Assembly: GCF_028858725.1 (NCBI RefSeq)
Contig: NC_084761.1
Coordinates: forward strand, 36,691,001 to 36,755,000
Source: Colius striatus
Lineage: Eukaryota; Chordata; Aves; Coliiformes; Coliidae
Length of the DNA stretch: 64,000 nucleotides
Direction: 5' to 3'
Position 1 is the stretch's first letter, and each line of letters opens with the position of its first letter. The position numbers were made by a program, and so were the translations under genes. Of this stretch, positions 35,701-47,400 are shown piece by piece. Under the pieces are notes generated by a model. It was not told the DNA's origin, did not search any database, and saw only the letters and a list, made by a program, of their open reading frames with translations.

Positions 35701-38667
35701 TTATGGGAGCCCACCCTGTGCCCAGGGGTAAGAACAATAACCCTTTAACTTTGAGATGAGCTAATGGGACAGAAAAACTACAAAGCTGAAAGGAAGCCCC
35801 TGTACCTTGTACCACTTTTATTTCACTTGCCCTCTTTGCATGGAGCCATGTTATTGCACAGAAATACTTATCCATTCCTCTTGCTGTCTCTCCCCCCAGT
35901 CCTACATGCATGCATGTTTGCTGTAGGGTGTTTTTTATGTGTAGATTTAGTTTAAATTTAAAACTAGTTACTTACTGGTAAAGAAGAACTCAAGTTTTCA
36001 ATTTTACCAATTGTAACTGTTACTGTTGTAAATGGTCTCATGCTTTGAGGCAGTGCTAAAAGCTCTCTCTTTGATATGACATTTATAGCAACTCTGATGA
36101 ACTCTGGGACCACTGCAACAGTGGCTCTGCTCCGAGATGGTATTGAACTGGTTGTGGCAAGCGTGGGAGACAGTCGTGCTCTGCTGTGTCGAAAGGGAAA
36201 GGCCATGAAACTCACCATTGACCATACTCCGGAAAGGAAGGAGGAGAAGGAAAGGTACCTGTCGGCTGATGACACAGCTTCCCAGGGCACAGCCTTGGTC
36301 AGGATGTGCTTGTGTTCTGCTGCTGGGTTGGGCACGGATGAAAGCAGAGTTGAATTCAACACCCCAAAACCACCTCTGAGCTGACAGAAAGCAGCATAGC
36401 TCCCATTAATTCTTTTGGTTCCTGTGAGAGGACTGGGGATGTGGAAAGCCCTGCATGAGCATAGACTGGGCAGTAAGAACAGCACAGCTAAGGTTCAGTA
36501 CAGACCTGTGACCAGACTGTTCAGACTTGTGCGAGACTGATGAGTTAATTTCTTCAGGTCTTGGCTTGATGGTTCCCAGGTCAAGACTCAGCCCACTAAG
36601 CCATACCTCTTCCAGGCTGCCCTTCAAACAGCAAAAGCCAACCCTCAATCCCCCACCTTAGGTCATGCGTACCTCATGCCGTGTCCGTAGCTAGTGACAG
36701 AAATTGCAGGTATAGGCGGGGACAGTGGTGGGAAGCAGTAACTCATCTTCGCCTTTTCTTTTGTGCCTCTGGACAGGATTAGGAAGAGCGGTGGCTTCGT
36801 TACCTGGAACAGTTTGGGACAACCTCATGTGAATGGTAGACTTGCAATGACACGGAGCATAGGAGATTTGGATCTTAAAAACAGTGGTGTGATAGCCCAG
36901 CCAGAAACAAAAAGGGTTCAGGTAAAAGAAGGCCTGGTTAACAGGGACAGCAACATTCGGACTCAGGGCCGTCATAGGAATTTGATGCAGGTGGTGGTAT
37001 TGGTTTTTATTTGTGGTGAAGTAACTAGAGACCAATTCCAATGAAGTAATTTCAGATTAACACTACCAGGACAGAAAAGAATCTGACCCTGATACTATAT
37101 TCAGACAGATCAACTCCTCAGTCTCATTACTCACAGTATAATATAGGCTGAGGGAAGAAAGATAGCACATGATATCCATTACTGACATACAAAGGTGTTG
37201 GTCTGTTTGGGGACTGTGATCAGATGAATAATTTCAAGATTAATGCTGGTAGAAAACCATTACTGAGAACTAGGTGGGATATGGGTGAGCTGTCATCAAA
37301 ACCAGTAGAATATGTAGAAGTTTGCCCACTTGGGAGGAATGAAGGAGGAAAGGGCAGTTGCATGATTCTTACCATAGGTCTGTAGTTGTCTGGAAAACAA
37401 ATTAACCACCCAGAAGATACTCAGCACAGTATTGCCTTCGCTTTTTCAGGAAGGTCTCCTCTCAGCTCATATTCTGTTTGTTACTTTTCCCCAGTACACC
37501 TCCCAGGGCCTGAGGAACTCATATTCAGTTGGTCCTAATTAACCACTAGGCCTGAAGGGTTTAGGCAGATGAGAGTAGTGCTATTATCATGTCTTCTTTG
37601 AAATCTTCAGTTTAAGGAAACATTTTGTTTGCTGGGTAATGTACAAATCTGGTCTTTTGTCTGCTTCAGAGGGCTGCTTCCTAGAACTGGAAGCACCTTA
37701 AGATGCTCCCCTCCAGTACTGGGAATGCAGTCGGTAGGGCTGATGGGTATGCTTAAAGATTCAAGGGGCAGCCTTTGGCGAGCTGAGGGTCTGGGGATTC
37801 CACTTAGTCTTTGCACAGAAAGCTGGAGAGCACACAGCATCCACAGAAAAAGTGCTTTGCACAGGGTAGAAAAAAAAGCGCAGTTAATTGCCTCACAGAA
37901 CTCGTGCATACTGTGTGCCTTTATTGCAGCTGCACCATGCACATGACAGCTTCCTGGTCCTTACTACAGACGGTATTAACTTCATGGTGAACAGCCAAGA
38001 GATCTGTGACTTCATTAACCAGTGCCATGATCCTGCTGAAGCTGCCCACATTGTTACTGAGCAGGTAACGCCAGGGCTTCTCTTGGCACCAAATGCTGCT
38101 TGCTGGTTTTTCTTTGGTTTGGTGTTGAAAAAAAAAAGAAGTATGCAACCACACACTCCAATTGCACTGCGTTGGTTGAGACGTTCACTAGTCCTGACAG
38201 CTGATCTTTTCCTTACCCTGGGTCTTGCCACTTCCTTGCCAGGCATTGTTTCAATTAACTTGCCTAGCTGGCAATCCACTGGAACTGCATGGGACCATAA
38301 CTGCAGTTGAGCTCTGTGCTGGGAATGTCAGCAGCAGAGGCAGAAATGACCAGTTTCTCACCAGGGTTCCGGATGGCAGCACATCCCATGGAAAGCTCTG
38401 GGGCACACCAGAATGCAACATCAGGGCTGGGAAGTGGCAAGAATGTTCTGGGGCTCGGGACATGCTGTCCCAAGTTCCATCTTGTTGCCTTTTCCAAACA
38501 AGGTGGTGATGCTGACAATGCTTTTCTTCTCTCAGGCGATGCAATTTGGCACTGAAGACAACAGCACAGTTGTCATAGTGCCATTTGGAGCATGGGGAAA
38601 GTACAAAAACGGTGAGATCAACTTCTCCTTCAGCCGCAGTTTTGCTTCCAGCGGGAGATGGGCATGA
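27899..38667 (+). CDS. PPM1K: PPM1K, mitochondrial PP2C phosphatase (six coding exons, complete)
   Basis: PPM1K (PP2Cm) is the Mg/Mn-dependent Ser/Thr phosphatase of the mitochondrial matrix that dephosphorylates and so activates the branched-chain alpha-ketoacid dehydrogenase complex. Joining 27899-28338, 28627-28727, 36089-36254, 36777-36921, 37930-38064 and 38536-38667 gives 1119 nt, 372 residues and stop. As I recall, human PPM1K is also 372 residues. The N-terminus ([10 protein letters not shown], then an RRR cluster at 18-20) is Arg-rich and lacks acids up to about residue 29, as for a matrix-targeting peptide. PP2C motifs: ENEDR at 106-110, YDGHGG at 126-131, SGTTAT at 186-191, GDSR at 207-210, TRSIGD at 261-266, TTDG at 296-299 and EDNS at 336-339. 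The metal ligands Asp127, Gly128, Asp298 and Asp337 are all present. The ATG at 27,899 has G at -3 and no in-frame ATG precedes it in the exon. All junctions obey GT/AG and phase. It converges with WDFY3. Confidence 0.98.
28627..28727 (+). CDS. PPM1K: PPM1K coding exon 2
   Basis: Acceptor TTTCCAG at 28,620-28,626; donor GATG|GTAGGT at 28,728. A second GT four bases on (28,732) would break the phase to exon 3. It encodes the acidic helix [17 protein letters not shown] through HLSAD. By memory this is the least conserved coding part relative to human. Confidence 0.95.
28728..36088 (+). other. PPM1K: PPM1K intron between coding exons 2 and 3 (7.4 kb)
   Basis: The largest intron of the coding part. 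It is AT-rich, with A/C-rich low-complexity sequence at about 29,558-29,612, an A-run near 30,018, and the AT microsatellite listed separately. No CR1 or LTR was recognised and no additional exon motif was found. Confidence 0.85.
32694..32755. repeat. AT dinucleotide microsatellite beside a small palindrome
   Basis: About 19 uninterrupted AT units run from about 32,717 to 32,755. Just upstream, ATGTTAT-GT-ATAACAT (32,694-32,709) is a perfect 7-bp inverted repeat. The run is likely polymorphic in length and can form cruciform structures. Confidence 0.9.
36089..36254 (+). CDS. PPM1K: PPM1K coding exon 3
   Basis: Acceptor ATTTATAG at 36,081-36,088; donor GAAAG|GTACCT at 36,255. Encodes [17 protein letters not shown], the GDSR motif and [11 protein letters not shown]. 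Phases 1 in and 2 out agree with the neighbouring exons. Confidence 0.96.
36777..36921 (+). CDS. PPM1K: PPM1K coding exon 4
   Basis: Acceptor CTCTGGACAG before 36,777; donor TTCAG|GTAAAA at 36,922. Encodes [20 protein letters not shown] and the PP2C motif [10 protein letters not shown]. Confidence 0.97.
37930..38064 (+). CDS. PPM1K: PPM1K coding exon 5
   Basis: Acceptor CTTTATTGCAG before 37,930; donor GAGCAG|GTAACG at 38,065. Phase 0 at both ends, 45 codons. Contains the metal-binding Asp of LTTDG and the NSQEICDF segment. Confidence 0.97.
38536..38667 (+). CDS. PPM1K: PPM1K coding exon 6 with stop
   Basis: Acceptor TTCTTCTCTCAG before 38,536. Encodes the last metal ligand in [19 protein letters not shown] and the conserved C-terminus ending SFASSGRWA, with TGA at 38,665-38,667. 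Confidence 0.97.
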   Translation, partial: AMQFGTEDNSTVVIVPFGAWGKYKNGEINFSFSRSFASSGRWA

Positions 38668-40531
38668 AGACTTGCCACAGCTGTCTTTTCCTGCCATAAT
38701 CTGGACACAGTGTGCTAGAGGAGAACATATCCATCTGTTCATAGATTGACTGTCTTATCCATCTCTTCTGTTCCCAGTGTTATAGAAGATGCCACTGCTC
38801 ACTTGGTGCATAGTGCTCCATTGTTGCTTATGGCTGATGGCATTGTACTGTGTTTATTCCAGTCAGCATGGAGGCAGCTATTTCTTTGGGTTTGTAGTCC
38901 CAGCAGCTCTGCACCTCACTTTGCTCACATAGACAAGGCTCTGGGCTTTCACCTAAGGCTGCAGGTGTTGCACAATTGTTTCATACCTACTTGTATTACC
39001 CAGGGCCCTTAGTTACCTGGCAGCTGTGTAAGTCTGAGTCTCTGAGCCACATGCTGCTTCTTTGTACGTTAATACATGGGGGAACAAGCGCACGGTGTAC
39101 ATAGGTAGACAAAAAGCGGGTTTGTTGTCTTCCTCTGCTGTGCAAACATCCGAAATTCCCCTGTGCTTCAGGAGAAGCGGATGAAAAATAAGGGAGAAGT
39201 TTCAGAAGTGTTTAGGTTCTGATGCCAGTGGCATTTGATGTAGCTGAACAACCTTGTGAGACAGTGCTGCTCTGCAGGGCTCAGTGCCAACATCCATGAT
39301 CCTCTGGCTCCAAGGAGGTGGAGCAGGCTGGAGCCATGTGCCATTGGACAGATGGGAACGTTTCTGCATTGGGTCCAAAGCCTGTACTCTGTGGACCAGG
39401 CAGCAGCCCCTTGCACTGTCTTCTCTTTGGTGTGACAGGAGCACAGAGGAGGAAAAAAAGCTGCACTTTCCTGATATCCAGAGACTCTAATCAACTTGAA
39501 TTTCCTTTTTTCTTTGTATCTTTAAAAGAGAACCAGCTAATTCAAAGAGTGTACTAATCAAGATTCTTTGCATATGTGAGATGGGAAAGCTTATTATTTC
39601 ATAAATATATGAGGAATGATTTCCCTGCCCTTTGCTGAAGGTTTGTTTCAGTTAGTTATAATCTGTGTCTCTTCATGGTATACAGGGAGCTCTAAAATTC
39701 CCAAAGCAAGCAAGCGAGAGAAAGGATAGAGTATTGTAATGAAGTAAGGTAATTTTTACAATTTGTGGGTATTGTTTCTAGTTGGTGTCAGATATTCAGA
39801 CACCAGAAGGAAGTTCTATACTTCAAGGAAATGTTTCTACTTTCCCCTTCTGGAGTGCAGTGAGGCATGAGGGGCCCCAAGCACCGAGCCAGCTCCTGCC
39901 GCTGTTGTGGCATGAACTACAGATGACATGTTGGCGGCAAGTGGAGATGTGTCCTAGCATACCTCCATCAGGCCTCCTTCCTTCTCCACTCCACATTGGG
40001 TGTGCAGCTTCCCTGGCCTCTGAGTCACCCCAGTGCAATGAAATCCAGGCAGGGAAGGACCGGGCCCTTCTCAGGCTTACCAGAATAGTTTTTCATTCTG
40101 TGGATGTTTCCAACAGCACAGATACAAAACTAGACAAAATGAAACAAGTGAAATAGAAGTTCCCTGATGCTAAATCACCTTGCAATAAGGAAAAATATTT
40201 CTTAGATGCCTAGCCTGGTTCTCGTTTTCCAGTGTGAAGGGCGCACCTTCATTACTTTTATCTCTTGTAGCCCAGGGTTACCCCATAGGCAGTCATTCCT
40301 GTGTTTTTCCTTGCCTCTGATCAAAGGCTGGGCAGCAGCACCCAGCAGAGCACAGTGTTGTACTGACAGCATCAAGTACTAGATGTTTGGAGAGAATGCT
40401 GGTTTAGTCCCATCACTGGGTGAATTACATGCTGCATGTAGCACGTACATTTGGTTATAAGCGTGAAGAGCCTGTGAGTCGGTGTATGTGAACCTCCCTG
40501 GTATTGGATGTTCTTGTCCAGGCCTCTGTAA

Positions 40532-40553
40532 TGTAAACCATCACTGGTTTACA
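40532..40553 (+). repeat. perfect 9-bp hairpin in the PPM1K 3' region
   Basis: TGTAAACCA at 40,532-40,540, spacer TCAC, then TGGTTTACA at 40,545-40,553. The arms are exactly reverse-complementary and each resembles a forkhead-type GTAAAC core. As RNA it would be a tetraloop hairpin in the inferred 3' UTR. Confidence 0.8.
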
Positions 40554-42430
40554 ATAATAACCCTTTCCTTTTCCTCGGGGTTACATGCAGTCTTCACCTG
40601 CTGGTCATGGTCTTGGACTCAGCCTTGCTTACCTGAGGCAGAGGGGCACTTGTTTGCAGTGAGAGCGGGTTCTCAGCCTGCAGCAAGTTTGAAGATTCCC
40701 ACAATCTATTTGTGTGAAAACCAGCAAAACGCAGCCTCTCCTGAGCACCTGAGGAGAGGCTACATGTGACAGATGTCAGGAACATGGTTATCATCACTTT
40801 TTGCTGCAGTGTGAACAGCAGACAGCCTTTCTTCCTGCCAAAGAAGTGAGTTGCTAAAACAGCACATCTGATAGTTCCTAGCAAAGGGTTAACCACAGCA
40901 GTCTTGCCCTGTGCACAGGGAAAAGTCAAGCTCTGGAGAAGGAGCTGCTGTGGGGGTGGCTTTGGTATCTGATGTCAGACAGGCTTGAGCTGCTCCAGCC
41001 CTGCTGCAGGGATTTGGACAAGCTCCAGCCACACTGCCCTGTTCCAAATGCTGCTGGTTTCTGTTTGCCCAGCTAGCAATCTTCCCAGACAGAAGATACC
41101 AAGGGCATTGAAGGTGTTTTGCCAAGCTGAACACAGGGTATTAAATACAGGCTGCTAATGAAAACCACTGCAAATGGAGAGTAGGTGTTCAGGAATGACC
41201 TGGCAGAAGTTAAGAGTACATTGACCCAGATCTAACATGAAAGGACAGTTTTTCCTTCTCCTTGGAGGTTTTGGGGCAATTTTTGTTTTGTCCCTATCCA
41301 GTTGCCTGATTGCATAGAGAACTTGTAACTTGGTTTATTTCTTCTAAACTAGTGGTTATCTCCTCAGAGGAAGGATCCATCCCTACCTTGTTTTAAACTT
41401 TATAAATGAAGGGATCAGACAAAGATTTGCAAAACAGAAGATGATTAGATGAAGACATGTTGGAGATTGCTATTGCTGCCTTTCTGTAATCACAGAAAAA
41501 CTTTGATTGGGAAAGACTTCTGGGTGTGATGTCACTGAGCCTCCTGCACAAAGCAGGGCTAACCTCAGAACAGCAAACTGCAGCACAGGATGCCTCCTGA
41601 CACAGAAATGGTGCCTGAAGATGGATAGGAACATACATAAAAACTAAGATTTAAGCTATTTTGCTTTAAGCAAAAGTAAATCAGTAACTGACAGGAGATT
41701 ACAGAGATGCATTTCTTACGCACAAGTTGTTCACTGCCTGTTCATTCTAGTTTTCTGCATCTCATTCTGAAGTAAATAAGCTACTGATGAAGCGCTTTGC
41801 CCAGTAGTCTGCCCGTTTCTCCCATTAAGGACAGAAGTATTTTCACACTGGTTGGTGGGGATTCCTTACTTCATCCTGCATGTGGTAAGACTCCAAAGTG
41901 CCAGCTTAAAAAGCATAGCATTTTGTACAGACGCTCTGTTACCAGGACTGTTTGCCTCCTGAACCACAATACTGTTTTTTCCTACCAAGATGACAGTGGA
42001 CTCCCCTAAGATTCAGTGGCAACTACATGCACAAATCTTGTTTTTTCACCAAGTCAGGGAAAAACCTGCAATTTCCTGAGTGATGCATTTTTCAGTGAGA
42101 AGTTTGAAATGATGAAGAGTCATTAGAATGAGTCCTTGCCCTTGCGTTTCAGTTTTGGAACTGTTTTGACTTTGATACTGTGCTGTCAGACTAAGCTTTG
42201 CCAACACGTTCATATGTAGAGTGGGATGTAGGTATACGGCACAGACTTTGGAGTGCATGGGCCATGAAGTCACCAGAGTAAAGCCATATTAGGAAAAATG
42301 GAAGTGGTTTGTCACACTGGTGCCAGGGGGTCAAATTCACAGTGCCACAGTAATGTCCAGCCAGCAAATCTCTTGGCATAGGGTTCTCTAGCAGAGCTAG
42401 ATGCTGCTCTGCTGGGATGAAGCTATACTT

Positions 42431-42944
42431 GGTGGTGGGTTGACCTTGGCTAGACACTAAGTGCCCGCTAAGCTACTCCATCACTCCCCTCCTCAGCTGG
42501 ACAAGGAGGGAGAGAAAATAAGATGGAAGAAACCTTAAGGGGTCATGGTAAAGGCAGTTTAATAAAGCAAAAGCTGTGCACGGAAGCAAAGACAAATAAC
42601 AGATTTGTTCTTCACTTGCCATCAGCAGGCTATGTCTAGCTTCAGTGTGAGTAGTGGTTGCTCCAGAAGACAACTGTCATGGTAACCCATGCACTTCCAC
42701 TGCCCCCATCCTTTTAGCTTTAGTAAAAGCTAATGTCATGTGGTCTGAAATATCCCTTTGGCCAGCTGTGTCCCCTCCCAAGATCTTGCCCATCCGCAGC
42801 ATACTGGGAATGTTGGAGAGACAAACTTCATGCCGTGGTTGTGCTGATGTGTTACCAACACTGCTCTGGCTACCAATGCACAGCACAGCACTAGGAGGGC
42901 CACTCCAATGGAAAACTAACTCCACGTCAGCCAAACCCAATGCA
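42431..42944 (+). mobile_element. avian ERVL-type solo LTR with 5-bp target duplication
   Basis: 514 bases follow an avian LTR consensus as I know it: 'tggtgggttgaccttggctag', 'ccatcactcccctcctcagc', 'gtaaaggcagtttaataaagcaaaagc', 'ggttgctccagaagacaa', 'gaaatatccctttggccagctgtgtcccctcccaag', 'gggaatgttggagagacaa', ending 'ccaaacccaatgca'. The same five bases TACTT stand on both sides (42,426-42,430 and 42,945-42,949), a length typical of class III (ERVL) integration. The first base is G where T is expected. It carries its own AATAAA at 42,561 in the sense direction of PPM1K and has no internal genes. Confidence 0.9.
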
Positions 42945-44394
42945 TACTTCTGGGGTATTTTTCCTACTTAGTCAATAAGCTCTGTGAGCAATCAGTTGTA
43001 CACCCCAGGGACCAACACAACTCTTTTGCCTAGAAGAGAGCTGCTTTCAACTTTCAGACAAAGACCAATGGAAGTTGCCCATCAGAGAGGTTTATTACTG
43101 AAGGATCACCAGAGGCATCTTACACTTTGAATGAAACTAAACAGAACCTCAGTTTGTCCTCTAGCTCCCTGCCTTTCCTGTGCATCTGTTGTTTCAACAT
43201 AAAGAAGGATTTTTTTTATGACAGATTGGACTGAACATTAAGGATGACCTACTGAGCAAACTGTAACAAGTCTTTGCTTTTTTTCCTGCCTTTAAAGGAT
43301 GAATTTTTTATTCCACATACCACTGAATATGATAAGAGTATTTTCTTACCTAAACACCCTGCCTGAAGCAGTAGTGTCTCTCACCAGACAGGCACTGCAG
43401 GAGGATGGGCTGTGGGTGCACAAAAAGAAAATGCTGTCCAGCTAGAGACTCATTTTTACTGTAATAATATGGAAGGCATAGGAGGGATGCAGGGTGGGAC
43501 CTCATGTTGCTGGAGAATTTACTAGGACAGGTGTTGAGTGTACAACTGCAGCTAGAGCTCAGTCTCTCTGCCACTTGGAAAGGGAAAGTTAGGGCTTTGT
43601 AGAAGGAACTTGTTATTTGCAGCCTTGATTTGTGAGATTGATGGGGATGAGATCAAACAATTCATTTAATAATAAAATCAGTCCCTTTTGGTTGAAAAGC
43701 TCAGGGTTAGAGAATAATCACGGATCACAGATTATGGCTGGGAATGGGGTGTGAAGTCAGCAATATTACTGCTTTTTATATACTGGGAGGAAATTAAAAT
43801 GGTGAGGAGCTTGGACTCACTGCAGGATGTCTGTTGGCTTCCACTGGATCGGGGTATCAGATCACCTTTTCTGTCTTAGCAGGCAGATATGCTGTGGCCA
43901 AAGACATTGTGTTTCTATCTAAGGGACAAGCACAAAACAACAGATACCAGTGTTTAATACTAATTTTTCTGAGATGCATCCAGTTGGGCACTACTAGGTC
44001 CACTGGTCACTGACCCAACAAGCTGAATGTGTGGTGTAGCAGCACTGTGGCCATTCCTTGGTTCCAAAGCTGCTGTTCTCAATGCAGAGAGATCCAGTGG
44101 GGTGTACTCTTGACCCAGGGCATGGCGTGTGTGGGCAGCTGTACATGTCGTAAGTCTCTACAGACTTAAGTGCAATTGCATACATTTGTTATATGGTTTG
44201 CCTTAGGACTGTGTATGATTCTTGTGGTTTGATGTTTGTGTTTGGTGTAATTGGTGTCCATAATTCATCCACTTCTTAATTTTACAGAAGTGTCCATTTT
44301 GCCTTTTTGATTTTTAAACATTTATTATTCTTCATCAACTTAAAGCTACAGTAGAGCAGATAAGTCTGTACTGGAATGTTTAGAAAGATCTTTG

Positions 44395-44400
44395 AATAAA
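44395..44400 (+). terminator. PPM1K: poly(A) signal, likely end of PPM1K
   Basis: A canonical AATAAA is followed about 20-25 bases later by CA-type cleavage context (gtcactaca, about 44,420) and then a G/U-rich element (gggttttttcttcttct). It is the best-formed signal on the plus strand after the PPM1K stop. Confidence 0.55.
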
Positions 44401-44420
44401 GAATGGGCTTCTAGAGTTGT

Positions 44421-47400
44421 GTCACTACAAATGGGTTTTTTCTTCTTCTACCACATTTCAAACTACCAGCAAGGTTTCTGCATCTCAAGCTGTATGGTGA
44501 CTGTCCTGTTAGCCCTGGGCCTCAGCCCAGTCATAAAAAGCTTCTGATAAACAAAGCTTTGCCTACAAAGACATTCACTTAGTGATAACCAGTGCAGAGT
44601 CCCTTCTGTTTCTGCTCTGTCAGTGTCCATGGGCTTTGCTGCATCAGGGCAACATGTTCTATCCTGCTATTTTTGTATTTTCTATTTTGATATTTTGCAA
44701 TAGCAAGAAATCAGAAATCCCTTACTCCAAAAAATCATCCTTTTGTGATGCAGGAAAGCACCCTGGGTTGTTGTTGTGGTGAGCAATATCATCCTCTGAC
44801 ACAGTGGAAAGAAACAAATTGGGCCTCCTCAAGAAAAGTATATATTTTGGCTTGGAATATATATTTAGCATGGATTCAAGACTTTTCAGCCATCCCAAAA
44901 GAAATGATAAGGAGAAAATAACAGCTGAGGGTTTTACCTCATCCACAGAAGTAACCCGTGCTTTTTTTCTGCTGTGATTTTTTAATTGCTTCTGCTTTTA
45001 CAGCTGAACTCAAATCTACTTTGACTCTCTCTCCCTTGAGAGGTGAAGTCCTGTCAATTTCTTACGGCTGAGCCCCAGCCCGCCCTTTTAGGACTAAGCC
45101 AGTCTTTTTTTGTCATCCTTCATTAGCAACCCACTTCTCAGCTCAGCTGGGAGCCAAGCGGATCTTAGCTCTATGCATGTATGGCGTGGTGGTAAGCACA
45201 GAGCAATCACTACTCAGGCTGGGGAAATTACCCAGCTCTGGCAGTGTGTCAGGAAACCCGCTGGGCAGCTTTGCCCTTCCTTCACGCCTGTCCTTTCACA
45301 GATTTGCTCTGCAATGGGAACATTTGTTCTGTGCTGAGCACCCATGTGACCTGCTGGGAGAGAGGGAGGGCGCTTCCAGTAGCACCAGCGGTGCTTCATC
45401 AGGATGGTCCTGGGAGAGCAGATAAGCTTTAAAAAAGCAGCCCTTGCCCTCCCCTGGGGCACTTGCCGAGGCCAGCCCTCTGGGAAGGGCTGGAAGCCTT
45501 TCCCAGAGCTGAGGGCCTGCCCTGGCCTACCTGCACCCGGTGGGTACTGTGGCTGGTTACACAAAGGTTTGGTCACTGCTACTGGGCAACTGCATACTTC
45601 CCCCCTACCCCACATCGGTATTTACATGTGCAACAGCCACTTGCCCAGAGGCCATCTTGGCTCAGGTTCAGCTGGGGTTCTGGGCAGCCAGGCATAGCAG
45701 GTGACACAGGCTGTAGTGGCACCACAGTTGCAGAGAAAGAAGCCTCTCCTCTGGGGGAAAGTGCTACTGGGACAGACAGAAGCCTAGCACCTGAAAAACT
45801 GGCTGGATTTGAGCTATCTGTGGCTCTTGGCAGCCTGACTTTACCCTTTATTTAATGTGTTCATCACACGTTTTGGTCATTCACCTCCATGCAATAGACT
45901 TCACAGATTTCCCTTGGTGTTCACACTTACAAAAACTAAGTGGCATGTCCCACTGTCTTGCTTGCCCTGCAGCTCACAGGGCCTTGGCTAGGGGAGGGGC
46001 AGACTCCTCATCAGTGCCCACGTTCAAGGTTGAGTCTCATTTCTTACAAATTCCCCTTCTCAGGGGCCAGCCACACATCCAGCACAACGTCACTCACAGC
46101 TGGAGTTGATATCCAACACACAAGTCCTGCTCCTGTGCTCTCTCACCCTGCCCTCCTGTGGCACATCCTGTGTACACCCTGTGGCACACTGACCTCATCA
46201 GTGAACCAACGCCATGTCCCGACACAGACATAGATGTGTTCCACTGCCAAGAATTCTTTAAAAATACAGAGCTATTTTTTTTCAATGTTGTATACAGTAC
46301 AACAGCCTCTGAGCCCAGAAAGCAGGCCCCAAATCTCACCTTTCTCAACTGTCAAACTCACGGCAACTGTGATGGAAGACAATTTGGACACAGTAAACTG
46401 GCCACACATTTGATAACAATGGATTGGACTATGGCACTATCACAGAATGAGATACTACATCTTAACAACTCCCACCTCAAAATATATGCAGACCTTCTGT
46501 GAGCAACAGGCTCACAACACCCATACACCCAACATGCGTTGGAAGAGCTGGCTGTTTGTTTCAGCTGCTAAGTCGAATACCTGGCCCCAGGAGGTGCTTC
46601 TGCCTGGTGAGAGCTATGGGGGAGCTAAAGTAAAAGCTGGTGCACTCACAGTGAGCTGCTCTGTTCCTCACCAACTGCTTCACAGAATCTCAGGATGATC
46701 AGGGTTGGAGGAGACCTCCAGAAATCATCTAGTTCAACCGCACTGCTAAAGCAGGTCCACCTCAATGACCAGGTCATGGAAGAACGTGTCCAGATGAGTT
46801 TTGAAATACTTCAGAGGAGACAACTCTACAGCCTCCCTGGGCAGCCTGTGCCAGGGCTCCCTCACGCTCACAGGAAAGTTTTTCCTTCCTTTCACTCCAA
46901 AACAGGTGGCTGGTGTGTTCAGGTTTTTATAGCTCCAACACTGACACTTCAGCTGTGGTGAATTTCACATTAATTTCTCCTCCTGGACCCAGGTTTAGCG
47001 CAGGAACTTCACAAAAAGACAGAGTTTTCCTAATTAATCCCCTTTTTGTTTGTCTGGACAGAAAACAGCCAAAATAACTGTCCCGGCACCTGATTTACAA
47101 CATGTACTCTAAGCTGCATTATCTTAACATCAACATCAAAGCCTGTGCTCCATGGGGCAGGGATAGGACTGCACTTTCCTAATCAAAAGGTCCATCAGGA
47201 CTGTTGCCCAGAGCTTGGTCCCAGCATCCTCACTCTCCCCCTCACCCAGGGGATGGCAGAGGCAGTGGTGTGGCCCTGCCTGCCAGTACCTGGCCACGGC
47301 ACTCAGCCTCTGCCTCCACAGCACTATCAAGAAACTCCAACATTTTTTCTTTCATTGAGGCAGGCTTATCAGAGATCTGTGGAGAGGAGATTTTGGACAT

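Larger units (their letters stand above)
38668..44420 (+). other. PPM1K: probable PPM1K 3' UTR
   Basis: No other gene starts on either strand between the PPM1K stop and a strong poly(A) signal at 44,395, so I infer a 3' UTR of up to 5.75 kb. Weaker candidate signals are ATTAAA near 41,140, AATAAA at 42,561 inside the LTR insertion, and AATAAA at 43,671. Shorter isoforms are therefore possible. The scattered short frames here have no recognisable product. Confidence 0.55.
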
